A stretch of 64,000 bases of DNA from Siniperca chuatsi (GCF_020085105.1 NC_058064.1:21553323-21617322); one strand, 5' to 3'; counted from the first letter of the stretch, positions 40,690 through 53,177 are shown. Notes: generated by a model from the letters alone, not told the origin. Numbers and translations: made by a program.

Positions 40690-41207
40690 GATGTTTCCTT
40701 CTCCTGTGTGCACTGATGTGATAGTCAGCTATTGTAAAAAAGGGATTCCCCTCACTTTATTTATCAATGAAGTGGTTCTGATGCTGGTAAGAAAGACCAG
40801 CAGCTATTCCGTCCCAGAAGGAGGAGCAGATGCCCCCGAGTCCAGCAGCTTGTCACCCCGGATGCCCCATCTGGAACACTGATACAGAGCATCTTGTCCC
40901 AAGTTTTAACAGCCACTCTGTCTCTATTTGTTGTTCTGTCTGTGCCACACATACAATGTCTTTCAATTTTACACCATTTCACAACAAAGGTCATCCTGCA
41001 AGACAGCTTGCCAATTTTTACAAATTTTACAAATGGCAGCAGTTTTATTCATACAGATATTCCAGTTCAGCACCGCTTTTATGAGCTAAAGTAAAATAAT
41101 CAAGCCTCAGTCTCCACAAACAAATTTCCACAAAAAAACAAGTTGTTTCCCTACAGCTTGTCTTCTCAGGCAGCACTTGCCCCCAAGCTAAATACCCCCC
41201 CCAATCA

Positions 41208-41450
41208 AGCAACCAGGCCATGGTCACCCAGATCACGCAACTCACACACCAAGTTTCCAGGTTAACCAGCCAGCTCTCAGCTATGGTTCCCATGGCGTCT
41301 TCCCTGCCGGCTACTCCTGCTAACCCTCTGTCCTCACCAGCAGTGCGGGATTCCTACGCTTCGGACCCGGACCCATTCACCGGAGACGTTACCAGGTGTC
41401 GAGGCTTCCTGCTGCAGTGCTCCCTGGTTTTCTGCCAGTGTCCCGTCACA
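41208..41450 (+). repeat. Displaced gag fragment
   Basis: 243 bases match 39476-39718 of the Ty3/gypsy gag in the same orientation. Short shared bases at the junctions (AGC on the left, CA on the right) suggest microhomology. Confidence 0.9.
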
Positions 41451-42123
41451 GCTTGTTTTCTCAGGCAGCACTTGCCCCCAAGCTAAATACCCACCCAATC
41501 AAGCTCCATCAAGTAACCATCATTAAAGTCACCCAAACTATGTTGAATCACAAACACAAATCTAACCTTTTATTTTATGGAAATAGCTGGCACTTGGCAG
41601 TGCTATAAGGCATGATAGAAACTTTAAAGTTGCATTATAGAAAGCTAGCAGCTGCCGACAGGCCCATGAAAACCTCATTTATGAGGTCCTAAGAGATTCC
41701 TATACTTGTTTCTCTTTTTACTTTGACTTATTATATATTGCTGTTTGATTATAAACAAGTTCCCAGTCAGTTAATTGTTAAATATATTGCAAAATAATAC
41801 AAAAATGGTTGCAAATTATCGTATATTGAGGTTTTTGAACAGTCGCCATATGTAGTTGATATGTTGATATATGTAGTTGAAGCGCTTTGAGTAGTCGGAA
41901 AAAACTAGAAAGGTGCTATATAAGTACAGTCCATTTACCATCTCTGATTACTGTGGCAATTTTTAAAAAACGGTCATTTTTACTAAGCTCCATCAAGTAA
42001 CCATCATTAAAGTCACCCAAACTATGTTGAATCGCAAACACAAATCTAACCATTTATTTTATGGAAATAGCTGGCACTTGGCAGTGCTATAAGGCATGAT
42101 AGAAACTTTAAAGTTGCATTATG

Positions 42124-44649
42124 ACTGCCCCAATTTAAGTGAGAACATTTTACTTAAAATGAAAGTTAATGTTTCATTTGAAGTGTCAATAATTCATTTA
42201 TACCCATTTCTAATGTTTTTATTATTTAATTTGTCAAAATATGTCAAAAGTCTGGCATGGGCTTAATGGGACCTAACATACCCTTTAAACCTGTGGGTGC
42301 TTGAAATAAGCCCACTTCATGATTTGTTGATAAATATATATATTTCAAAAATCTTAACAATACAAACTTTTCTATTCAGATCTGTAATCTCTTAGCTGCC
42401 AACAGCTGTTGTCATGTTGTCTCCACTCCCAACCTACGGCCTGTAAACGGCATGTGAAAGAGGCGTGACCGGCCTCTTTGCTGTGTTGCCAATGCTGAAA
42501 AAGCTAAACTTACAACATGTCTTCTTTGGAATGTAGCCAAAAAAGAAAACCAGAATTCTAGTGGAACTTACTCTTCAATACTTCATCTTGTTGTCATTTT
42601 GTCTGTCTCTCTACCTCACACCTGTGGTGCGCTGTCAGCTTTTGAAATTGGCCAAAATGTCTGGTCCATCCAGCTGGCTGAAAGTGCAGATGTTCTTATG
42701 GAGATTTCTGACTGACTGAAGAACAGTTTGCAGCTTCAACGCTAATGTTCTAAGGAGAGTAAATGAGCCAAAGTCAGGATTTACAATTAAACAAGAACTT
42801 TTTCAAATATTAATCACATTTAGGCTAGCAGTTTGAAACACTTTAAAAACACATTTTAAAAATATTCAGTTGATTGTGAGGAGACCTCAGTCACAGCATC
42901 TTGAAGCTTGTGTATCATTAGCCTATATCTGAAACAAAATAAACAAGAAAGATGTCAACATTCTGCAATTTCTACCTTCTCCTAGGCTAAATGTAGGTGA
43001 TATTTAAATATGGGTATTAATTATCTGAATTATGGAGCTGATACATAAGGTGGGTTTAAAGGGAACATCAGTGAATTTATGGTTAAAAGAAAAAAATAAT
43101 TTAATTTTAAAAATATTTTATTCTATGCATGAGACATTAAAGAAACAACTACATGAAGTAAATGTATATATGGTGCACTAACATAACATGACAAGTATTA
43201 AGTGATCATGCAGAGAATGAATTAACTTTACTCATTTACATTACGTTTTGTCCCCTTTAAGGCCACCAGGTATAAATGTTAATTAAAAAATAAATAAAGA
43301 TAAACACACACATTTATTGTCTATTAAACAGTACGATAACATAAACTGCATACAAACATGTAAACTATAAGTTACATGCTTATCATGCTTTATGTCATTG
43401 CAGTGAACCATGCAGCTACTGTACTGATGCAGCATGTGGTCTGTTTGCTGGCATGCTAAAACTTAGTTTTAGTAATTTTAATTGAAAAGAAACAATATTT
43501 CTAATCCAAGTAAGATTCTAACATGTGTCGTATTCAGAACACTAAACCTTTAACAATAACAAATGAGCACTTATCAAAAACGGGAGGAGAAATGTGTAAA
43601 AAAACGTTTTCTTCTGAGGAAACCAAAATCCCCATCAAGTTTTAATGCAAATTCTTGCAGGGATGAACAGGCACATGTCACACATGTGCCTCATAACTCA
43701 ATATCGACAAATCTGATTGGCTTACAACAAAAAGTGTAATTTATGTAACAGCAGCTTCACTGGAAGAAACATCACACAGCAGAAATGATGATGTAGTTTC
43801 TATTTTATTTGACTCAGAAGTTGCACGTGGGCTTATATGGTACACGGGCTTAATAGGGCTGTTTACCCTACTTTTAACCGCAGATGGAGAAATGGCAGCC
43901 GTAGATAGAGTGACATGTATCATGAGAAAGAAAATGGAATGAAACCACTTGCTTGGGACACCCAGTGATCCCAACTGAGATCCCTGAAGGTCGCAGGGCC
44001 TCGGTTTGAGAACCAGTGACCTTAGCTATCAGTGTGGATACAGAACAAAGACCTGCCAGTTAAGGTTTCAGCATGTCAAGGTCAAGAGGACTCTTAAAAA
44101 TAGGCAGTCAGGGGAAGCTGTTTGTCCAGCTAGCTGGCACTTCTCCAGGACGGAACACAATGCCCCATTTTAGCCTCCCAGAGTCAGTTCAATATTACAT
44201 AACCTTCAGGTTCCTGTGCTGTGTTAGAGATGGGATGGCTTCAGGTTTTAGTTTGAGGTGATATGCTGGTGTTGTTCCTCTCTTTTAGTGGAACTGAGGT
44301 TGTGTAGCAGCCATGTTGGGGCGGACAGGCAGGCTCTCAGTTTTAACGCCATGAGAGGTTCTGATATGCAGCTGTCTACCGAGAGGGGAAGGGTTCGAGT
44401 TCACTGCGAGGCCACCGGGATGCTGTTTCCTGTCTGCCATTACACAATGTAGCTACAGAGACACAAAGCACTGGCACAGTCAAGTGCAGAGCGGGAAGCG
44501 CAGAAAGCCTGCCGGATGGAGAGGCCCTGTGCCCGCCGCAGCAGAGCTCTGAGAGCACCCACATTCCACAGCAATAACGAATAAACCATCTCAACTGCGG
44601 CTAAACATCCACGTAACCTCCCTTTAATGTCGTTTCAAACCGTTTCATG
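42124..44649. other. No gene recognised; possible DNA-element end
   Basis: AT-rich sequence. A GGGCTTAAT(G/A)GG motif occurs at about 42269 and 43847, the latter as part of an inverted match to 38375-38400. No transposase frame is readable. Open frames near 43741-43974 and 44258-44594 lack splice context or family marks. Confidence 0.4.
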
Positions 44650-45070
44650 GCATTCCGTTTATCTTCGCAGACACTGAAAACGGGCATCCATTGCTGCGGA
44701 GGCGCTCCGCGCGCTTCCCCACGCGGCAGCCCCGGGGACAGCCCCGAACCCGGCGCAGTACTCACCTTCTACAGGCGTCCGAAGGCTGGTATCCGCTGCG
44801 GGGTCCGGCACAGGAGACGGCGGGCAGTCAGATGGAGAGAAGGCTAGAGTGGAGCTGAACGGGTTGCAGTGAGGAAGAGGGGAGGGGGAGGAGGAGGGGG
44901 AGGAGGATGTGACCGGGCTGGGTTCACATGTGAGGAGGGGAGCAGAGCCCCAGGCTGCCTGCGTGGCATTCACCTGTCTGCCATGGACATTACATGCGAA
45001 ACTGTGAGTCCTTGTTCTCGCCCGCCTCCTCGGTCCGGCAGCGGCACGCAGCCCGCCGGGGTTCGGCTCT
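44650..45070. promoter_or_regulatory. CpG-rich, promoter-like island
   Basis: GC-rich sequence with many CpG dinucleotides stands out from the AT-rich surroundings. On the minus strand a frame without a usable ATG ends at a strong donor, GTAGAAG|GTGAGT (exon edge at 44766). On the plus strand a weaker donor, GAAACT|GTGAGTCC, lies at about 45003. It may be a promoter with a non-coding first exon, perhaps of an unseen gene or an alternative far-upstream exon of ldhb. No protein identity. Confidence 0.4.
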
Positions 45071-45339
45071 CTTTAGATTCCCTACTCCGGCTACAGTCAG
45101 AGAGCTCAGTCAGTAGGTTATCTTCCTCACTTTGCTTTCAGTTTCTTATCGCTTTTCATTTCCATTTCACTGTGGCACAGAAGATCCACAAGGCACCTCT
45201 TTCATGAAAGAGATCATATTGCAAGTCAAGCTGCTGACGCAGTGAAGGACAGCTCATCCTCAGCTTTTCCAGCAGAATGACTCAAAGAAAAAATAGATGT
45301 AAAATAAATAAAACTGAAAACATAATCACACTTTTTTAC

Positions 45340-45640
45340 TATTTGTGTCTGACTGTAACCAAGTACAGTACTGAACTACAGTTCTGAGGAACTGCTTTGC
45401 TTGAGTATTTCCATTTTTGGCTACAGTACATCTTTGTACTTTGTACTACATTAATCTATTAGCTATTGCATCAGTAATAATAATCAAGTATTATAATATA
45501 TAATAATATAACACTGACGGTTTGGCCTGTGTGATTACTACTTTAACTGTTGAAAGCTGAAGTACATTATCCTGATAATGCTTCTGCACGATTACTGAAG
45601 AAACCCGTTGGATGCAGGACTATATTTCTTGTTGTGAAGT
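45340..45640. repeat. Dispersed repeat (related to 22853-23020)
   Basis: Contains TTGCTTGAGTATTTCCATTTT and later TTGAAAGCTGAAGTACATTA, marks of the same common fish repeat family that lies in the kiss2 intron. Confidence 0.5.
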
Positions 45641-46482
45641 AAAGGATCTGGAAACTTCTTCCACTACCTCACCGGTTAGAAGACACAATTAAACCTCTAA
45701 CCTTTCAGAAGTCATTTGGACTAAGAAGGCTTCTAGCCGAAGAGTCACAGAGGCAGTTTTCTTTGCCGTAATCTCGACAGGGCTGTTCACACCTTATCTG
45801 GGTGGGCCCGGACACAGGTGGACTTTCACCTGTAAATGAAACACTCATAATGCTTCAGTGTTATTGTAGTGGATCAAATATTTATTTCAGGCGGTGCACT
45901 TTGTCCAGTCTGCAGAAACATGTGGTTAAGCCTGGTAATATAATGTGACCTACATACATCTATTATATGATTAGATCAGGATTCTTTTACCACTTTTGAT
46001 ACTTTTCAGCACCATCTGCAGAGTGATATCGCCTCTGTGAGTCACCGGGCCAGTCTGTGGACAGAGACACGCTATTCAGCTCCTGGTCCTGCCTTCTCCC
46101 TGCCTCAGACCAACACTGGCTGATTTTGTTTAATCATTTGCTACATTCACCTTTATTCGTTCACCAATGAGCCTCTTGTGCAGACACAGGGCTTGAGATA
46201 ACTTCTTGGAACAAAATATTAAATGTTTAACGTTCACACGTTAGAACCCATTGACCTTTGCTCCAACGGTAGACGTGACAACCAAAGGTGGCTCCCACAT
46301 CCATGCGAACATGCTGTTCTCTGCATCCCCCCGCTGATGCTGCACATGCACATGATGATGATGACGGCGGGGGTGATACAGGCTGTTACCCAATAGGACG
46401 CTGCAGTCATGCCTCTCTCTTCCTCCAATGGGATGAGAGGACGCTGATCCCTTGAAGGGGCCTATTCAGCTGTGTCGAGGGC

Positions 46483-46534
<52 letters not shown>

Positions 46535-48011
46535 GCTGGAGAGGCCATTGGGTGTGAAGAGTGAGGAGAGTGATGGAGGGATTAGATTGGCCAATGGAAG
46601 AAGGCGGGGCTAACAGGATGTTACATAACACAAAGCCCCCCCATCCCCCCATGAAGCACTCTGTCTCTTTATCCCTGACATGCAAACATCCTCAGCAGTT
46701 TCACGTATTTCTCACACTATTCTGTATAAACAGTCTTCACGTTTGTTTCAGTGACGAACACACAGACTTTATCTTTGAGGCTGCTGGGTTGGAGATAGGA
46801 GAGAGCAAAGCTTCATGGGAAAATGACCAAGACATTTCCTGTTTTGGCTGCAACCGATACTGATGCCAGTGTATCCAAGCACATTGGACATTTTTGCATT
46901 TAAAAAAGGAACATAGAAGCAGGAAGACAGGAATATTATTGAAAAGAAGAAAGACAGAACACACAGGTCCCACATTTAGCAAAGAAAAAAATACAAACAC
47001 CCCAATAAAAACACAAAAATAGAAATACGATTATATACAATAAGTACAGAGTCTTTGGTGTGTGTACTGTTCAGTTGTCATGGAGATGGTTTAGTTGTTA
47101 TCATGTGCGCTAAGAATTTTGTCATTGTTGTGGACCAGACCATGGACTGTCATCTGTAAATGTGTTTTTGTATGTGGGTGAGCAGTCATGGGTGTAAAGT
47201 GAGAACAGTTTTTGGCTCAGACAGTGGCCTTGCAGGGGTTCTGTGTGAGTGTTGGTTTTATCAAATTGAAGTACAAAGGGAATCCAGACAGATATTAAAA
47301 AATGAAATACAAGAGAACTGAATAAAATGGCTCACTACTCTCTCAGAATTTAGTTTTGGTGTGGGTGGAAAAGCCACAGTATTTAGGCCGTTATCCGACA
47401 CTAAAGGTCTCCACTGGAAATAAACTACAAAAAAAAGAAAGAAAGGAGTTTAAAGGTCACCTCGATGCAGCATTCTGCATTCTTCCCCATGTTATTCCCA
47501 AACCAGTCAATACATTGTCGTCTTGTTCTATGGTTACTTTAAAAGCCTTTACCCAATCAGATCATTTCCATTTCTTCTAGTGTAACTTCAAAATCAATTA
47601 GCCAGTCTGCTCACTAAACTTAACTGAGGACAAATTCACACATTATCCTGAAGAGAGCCCTGGGCCAAAAATGATGATCCCTTGATATCTTGATTAGCAT
47701 TTGCCACACAATAAACCTGGGGCATTAGGGGCCCCATGGCCCTGGAGCCCTGAGGCAGAAGCTGCTTTGTCCAGTTGGTAATCCAGCCTTGTCAAAACTG
47801 ATCCTAATCTCTTGTTAACTAAAATGCATGTTGATGACTGATATGATGAGTATGATCATGTTGTCATTCTTCAGTGCACTGCAACTCCTCATTATCACAT
47901 AGGCCTACTTAGGTTACTTAATAAAAACGTCAGAGACTTGACCACATTCTATCCAATAATAAATGGCTAATATTGTCCCAAAATAAAGGCAAACTGAACT
48001 ATCTGTCCAAG
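45641..48011. other. Intergenic, no gene recognised
   Basis: A (GT)n microsatellite lies at 46487-46530. I see no exon with splice signals and no classified transposon. The frame at 46561-46863 is without family resemblance. Confidence 0.5.
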
Positions 48012-48221
48012 ATAAGACGGTGTAGTCCCTCATTCGTCCAGGAGTGTTCTATAGTAGAAAAGGTTTCAGTCGTAGTCATCTGGACACTGTTTTCAGAATC
48101 AAGACGTTTCGGCTCCCATCCGGAAGTCATTCTCAATTGTGAATGACTTCCGGATGGGAGCCGAAACGTCCTGATTCTGAAAACAGTGTCCAGATGACTA
48201 CGACTGAAACCTTTTCTACGA
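48012..48221. mobile_element. Foldback element G, copy 1 (210 bp hairpin)
   Basis: A 40-base head (ATAAGACGGTGTAGTCC...) is followed by an 80-bp left arm (48052-48131), a 10-base loop (CTCAATTGTG) and an 80-bp right arm (48142-48221) that is nearly its exact reverse complement. The exact 12-bp direct repeat TATCTGTCCAAG abuts both ends (48000-48011 and 48222-48233), showing it arrived by insertion. No coding capacity. A second copy is at 55557-55817. Confidence 0.85.
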
Positions 48222-48691
48222 TATCTGTCCAAGCCAAGTTTGTAAAGTGTCTGTCCTGATATCTGGCAACCTTGGACTAACATCCAAGGCGTAAAGATCA
48301 AAGGCCAGTCCAAAAACAGAATCCAACAGAATGTAAACTCTGTATCATACATAAAAGTATTCATACAGGTAAGAAACACAGAGCATTGAGGCTTGGTCCA
48401 GTGAAAGCATAAAAACAGGAAGCTTCAGGTTAACAAAGATGACCAAAGTTACTTTGATGGGAAAGAACCCAATCAGCTGCCTCTGCGTAGCATCACTGCA
48501 CAAGCTGGTGTACAGCTGCAAGGTCACTGGCTGCAGCTGGAGTGTTTTCTTACTGTAGATAGTAACTTGTTTGGTCTGTGTGTTTCCTGTTGGACATACG
48601 AAGCAGAGAGCTGAGCTGATGCAGTCGGTCAGATCTCCGTGTACCAGCGTGAATATTTTACTGATGTGGGAGTGAAACATAAAGCACATTC

Positions 48692-48924
48692 TTCAATTCA
48701 ATTCAATTTTATTCATATAGCGCCAATTCATAACAGAAGTTATCTCATTGTACTTTTCCTATAGAGCAGGTCTAGACCGTACTCTTTATAATATTAATTA
48801 CAGAGACCCAACAAATCCCACCATGAGCAAGCACTTGGCGACAGTGGCAAGGAAAAACTTCCTTTAAGAGGCAGAAACCTTGCGCAGAACCAGACTCAAT
48901 GGTGGGCGGCCATCCGCCGCTGCC
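48692..48924 (-). repeat. Repeat A, copy 5
   Basis: A near-complete reverse-complement copy from CAATTCAATTCAATTTTATT to GCCATCCGCCGCTGCC. Confidence 0.8.
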
Positions 48925-49224
48925 ATGTCACTGTGCTTGCACAGCAGGACAATCTCCATCCTTAACGATCTTGAACATGGTCATCACCAAACACACACAC
49001 ACTCTCTCTCTCACAGACTCCATCGAACATTCTTAGTGATGTGTATAATGGCTGGGAGTTGTTTTTCCACTCAGGAAAATAGTTATTTTAGACCTGACCC
49101 ATTCAGGGGCTTTCTTCCGAAACCCAAAACAGTGCGACAGCTTTACAAATCAAAAAAGGAACTTGAGAGCATGAAAGTTCATTATTGACCACCATCTAAT
49201 CAAAAAAAATCTTAATGCAAAGTT

Positions 49225-52200
49225 CACTTCCTAGCTTTTGCTTTCTTTCCAAGAGGGAGATGTTCAGATGAATATCAGTCTCATGTCTGTATGTTAAGTA
49301 CAGGGCTGGAATCAGGATTTCATTAGTCTAGCTTAGGGGAAACAGCTAGCACGGCTCTGTCCATAGTTTAAAAATACACCTACCAGCACCTCTAAAGCTT
49401 ACTGATTAACATGTGGTATCTCATTCGTTTAATCAGTACAGAAACAGAAAGGATGGATTATTTAAAATCAAGGCCAGTTACGTCGCCCGGATTGGCGCTA
49501 CCGGGGCCCCACCCTGGAGCCAGGCCTGGGGTGGGTGCCCGACGGCGAGCGCCTGGTGGCCGGGCCTTTCCCCCCGGGGCCCGGCCGGGCACAGCCCGAA
49601 GGAGCGACGTGGGGCCGTCCTCCCGTGGACCCACCACCCGCAGGAGGATCCGTAAGGGGCCGGTGCAGAGAGATCTGGGCGGCAGTCGAAGGCAGGGGCC
49701 GGCGACCAGATCTCCGGACACAGAAACTGGCTCTAGGGACATGGAATGTCACTTCGCTGGGGGAAGGAGCCTGAGCTTGTGCGGGAGGTTGAGCGTTACC
49801 GGCTAGATATAGTCGGCCTCGCCTCCACGCACAGCCTGGGCTCTGGAACCCGTCTCCTCGAGAGGGGCTGGACGCTCCATTTCTCTGGCGTTGCCCGGCG
49901 GGAGAGGCGGCGGGCTGGTGTGGGCCTGCTCATAGCCCCACAGCTCAGCCGTCACGTGTTGGAGTTTACCCCAGTGAACGAGAGGGTCGCGTCCCTCCGC
50001 CTCCGGGTGGGGACAGGTCTCTCACTGTTGTGGCGGCTCACGGGCCGAACAGCAGTGCAGAGTACCAGGCCTTCTTGGAGTCCCTGGGAGGGGTACTAGA
50101 CGGTGCACCACCCGGGGACTCCGTTGTTCTACTGGGGACTTCAACGCCCACGTGGGGGCAGCGACAGTGACACCTGGAGAGGGGTAATCGGAAGGAACGG
50201 CCCCTGATCTGAACCCGAGCGGTGTTCAGTTGTTGGACTTCTGTGCTAGTTACAGTTTGTCCATAACTAACACCATGTTCAAGCACAAGGGTGTCCATCA
50301 GTGCACGTGGCACCAGGACACCCTAGGCGGAGGTCGATGATCGACTTTGTTGTCGTATCATCTGACCTCCGCCGCGTGTCTTGGACACTCGGGTGAAGAG
50401 AGGGGCGGAGCTGTCAACCGATCATCACCTGGTGGTGAGTTGGATCCGCTGGCGGGGGAGGAAGCCGGACAGACTTGGCAGGCCCAAGCGTATCGTGAGG
50501 GTCTGCTGGGAACGTCTGGCGGAGCCCTCTGTCAGCAGGGTCTACAACTCACACCTCCGGGAGAGCTTCTCCCAGATCCCGGGGGAGGTTGGGGACATTG
50601 AGTCCGAGTGGACCATGTTTTCCACCTCCATTGTCGATGCGGCGGCTCGTAGCTGTGGTCGCAAGGTTTCTGGTGCCTGTCGCGGCGACAATCCCTGAAC
50701 ACGGTGGTGGACGCCGGAAGTAAGGGATGCCGTCAGGCTGAAGAAGGAGTCCTATCGGGCCTTGTTGGCTCGTGGGACTCCCGAGGCAGCTGACAGGTAC
50801 CGGCAGGCTAAGCGTGCTGCAGCCCGTGCGGTCACAGAGGCAAAAACTCAGGACTGGGAGAGGTTCGGAGAGGCCATGGAGGAGGACTATCGGTCGGCCT
50901 CAAAGAAATTCTGGCAAACCGTCCGACGGCTCAGGAGGGGAAGCAGTTCTTCACCAACACCTTGTATGCGGTGCGGGTGGAGAGCTGTTGACCTCGACTG
51001 GGGATGTTGTCGGACGGTGGAAGGAATACTTTGAGGATCTCCTCAATCCCGCTGTCACGTCTTCCGAAGAGGAAGCGGAGGCTGGGGACCCGAGGCGGAC
51101 TCATCCATCACCCTGGCGAAGTCACTGAGGTTGTTGGCAAGCTCCTTGGTGGCAAGGCTTCGGGGTGGATGAGATCCGTCCTGAGTATCTTAAGTCTCTG
51201 GATGTTGTGGGACTGTCTTGGCTGACACGTCTCTGCAACATCGCGTGGCGGATCTGGGACAGTGCCTCTGGACTGGCAGACCGGGGTGGTGGTCCCTCTG
51301 TATAAGAAGGGGACCGGAGGGTGTGTTCCAATCACAGAGGGATCACACTTCTCAGCCTCCCGGTAAGGTCTATTCCAGGGTACTGGAGAGGAGAATTCGT
51401 CCGATAGTCGAACCTCGGATTCAGGAGGAGCAGAGTGGTTTTCGTCCCGGTCGTGGAACACTGGACCAGCTCTATACTCTCCATCGGGTGCTCGAGGGTT
51501 CATGGGAGTTTGCCCAACCAGTCCACATGTGCTTTGTGGATCTGGAGAAGGCATTCGACCGTGTGCCCCGGGCGCTTTGTGGGGAGTGCTCTGGGAGTAT
51601 GGGGTCCGGGGCCCTTTGCTAAGGGCTGTCCGGTCCCTGTATAACCGGAGCAGGAGCTGTGTTCGCATTGCCGGCAGTAAGTCAGACCTGTTCCCGGTGC
51701 ATGTTGGACTCCGCCAGGGCTGCCCTTTGTCACCGGTTCTGTTCATAATTTATATGGACAGAATTTCTAGGCGCAGTCAGGGGCGGAGGGTGTCCGGTTT
51801 GGGAACCACAGGATCTCATCTCTGCTGTTTGCAGATGATGTCGTTCTGATGGCTTCTTCAAACCAGGACCTGCAGCATGCACTGGGACGGTTTGCAGCCG
51901 AGTGTGAAGCAGCTGGGATGAGAATCAGCTCTTCCAAATCTGAGGCCATGGTTCTTGACCGGAAAAAGGTGGTTTGCTCTCTTCGCGTGGGTGGGGAGTC
52001 CTTGCCCCAAGTGGAGGAGTTTAAGTATCTCGGGGTCTTGTTCACGAGTGAGGGACGGATGGAGCGTGAGATTGACAGGCGGATCGGTGCAGCGTCTGCA
52101 GTGATGCGGGCGCTGTATCGGACCGTTGTGGTAAAGAAGGAGCTGAGTCGAAAGACAAAGCTCTCGATTTACCGGTCAATCCACGCTCCTGCCCTCACCT

Positions 52201-53177
52201 ATGGTCATGAGCTTTGGGTAGTGACCGAAAGGACAAGATCGCGGATACAAGCGGCCGAAATGGGCTTCCTCCGCCGAGTGGCTGGGCGCTCCCTTAGAGA
52301 TAGGGTGAGGAGCTCAGTCACACGGGGAGCTCGGAGTAGAGCCGCTGCTCCTCCACGCCGAGAGGAGCCAGCTGAGGTGGCTAGGGCATCTGATCCGGAT
52401 GCCTCCTGGACGCCTCCTCGGGAGGTGTTCTGGGCATGTCCCCACGAGGCGGCCCCGGGAAGACCCAGGACACGCTGGAGGGACTATGTCTCTCGGCTGG
52501 CCTGGGAACGCCTCGGGATCCCCCCGGAGGAGCTGGAGGAAGTGTCTGGGGCGAAGGAAGTCTGGGAGTCCCTGCTTAGACTGCTGCCCCCGCGACCCGG
52601 CCCCGGATAAGCGGAAGAAGATGGATGGATGGATGGATGGATGGAGAAACAGAAAGGTAAAAATGACAATTTGAAGTTTATGGGGAATTATGCGCTGGGA
52701 CAATTTCTTAACAAACAACAGTTTATCATAGTTTATACATCCGTCCAGTACTTGTGCAGCACCCTTGGCTACATGGCAGGTTGCTGGATAGGGTCGGTCA
52801 GGTACCAAACCTGGCAAACTCACTGTGACAACAGGACTACAGGAAGCTGCAAACAGTCACTGCACCCAGCTGTTGTTTGCCAAGAAATAGTTCCACTGCA
52901 GAACTCCTGCTAAAACCAAAAACTGCTGTTTTTCCATTTCTGTTTGTGTACACGTCAAACTAATGAGATACAACGTAATCAGTGAGCTGTAGACAACTTT
53001 GGACAGAGCCAGGATAGCTGTTTCCCCCTGCTTCTAGTCTTTATGCTACGCTAGTCCCTGATTTCAGCTCTATACTTCACTCACAGACATGCGGATACCT
53101 GATATCTATCGTCTCCTCTCACTCTCAGAAAGAAAGCAAATAAGTATATTTCCCAAAATGCTGAACTATTCCTTTAA
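49225..53177. mobile_element. Foldback element F, split by a Rex3 insertion
   Basis: The left arm (about 49225-49452) includes CATGTCTGTATGTTAAGTAC, GGGGAAACAGCTAGC and CACCTACCAGCACCTC. The centre (52658-52920) includes GTACCAAACCTGGCAAACTC and AGCTGCAAACAGTCACTGC. The right arm (about 52935-53177) carries the left-arm motifs inverted (GCTAGCTGTTTCCCC-like, GACATG, TTTCCCAAAATG). The two halves are separated by a 3.2-kb LINE at 49453-52644. No transposase is encoded. Outer ends are approximate. Confidence 0.65.
49453..52644 (+). mobile_element. Rex3/RTE-type LINE, nearly complete but inactive
   Basis: After a GC-rich leader, the endonuclease is recognisable from LGTWNVTSL (about 49732) through GRNG, DFCASYSLSITNTMF and STDHHLVVSWIRW (to about 50450). 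The RT follows with RIQEEQSGFRPGRGTLDQLY (51410-51480), FVDLEKAFDRVPR, GLRQGCPLSPVLFIIYMDRI and LLFADDVVLM (about 51824). The C-terminal region ends GIPPEELEEVSG...LLRLLPPRPGPG at 52609. The 3' end is (GGAT)n, as known for Rex3. Several frameshifts and stops kill it. An exact 13-bp target duplication AGAAACAGAAAGG flanks it (49440-49452, 52645-52657). Confidence 0.9.

Larger units (their letters stand above)
40432..42123 (+). repeat. Duplicated block, right copy, with internal rearrangements
   Basis: It follows the left copy (from 36433) to 41210, where 243 bases of gag (from 39476-39718) intervene. The block then restarts about 53 bases back (at the equivalent of 37156) and runs to 41984. 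Finally it jumps back to the equivalent of about 37207, runs to about 37346, and ends at 42123. Sequence identity between copies is very high, with scattered single-base differences. Confidence 0.9.

Noticed and set aside
44766..44973. Minus-strand serine/proline-rich frame in the CpG-rich island as a protein-coding first exon
   Set aside because: The frame has no ATG upstream of its donor, so I report only a possible non-coding exon or promoter.
49411..49806. Proline/arginine-rich open frames in both strands
   Set aside because: They fall in the GC-rich leader of the Rex3 element and are compositional artefacts.
51108..51746. A 212-codon minus-strand open frame
   Set aside because: Antisense shadow of the Rex3 reverse transcriptase; GC-rich DNA lacks chance stops.
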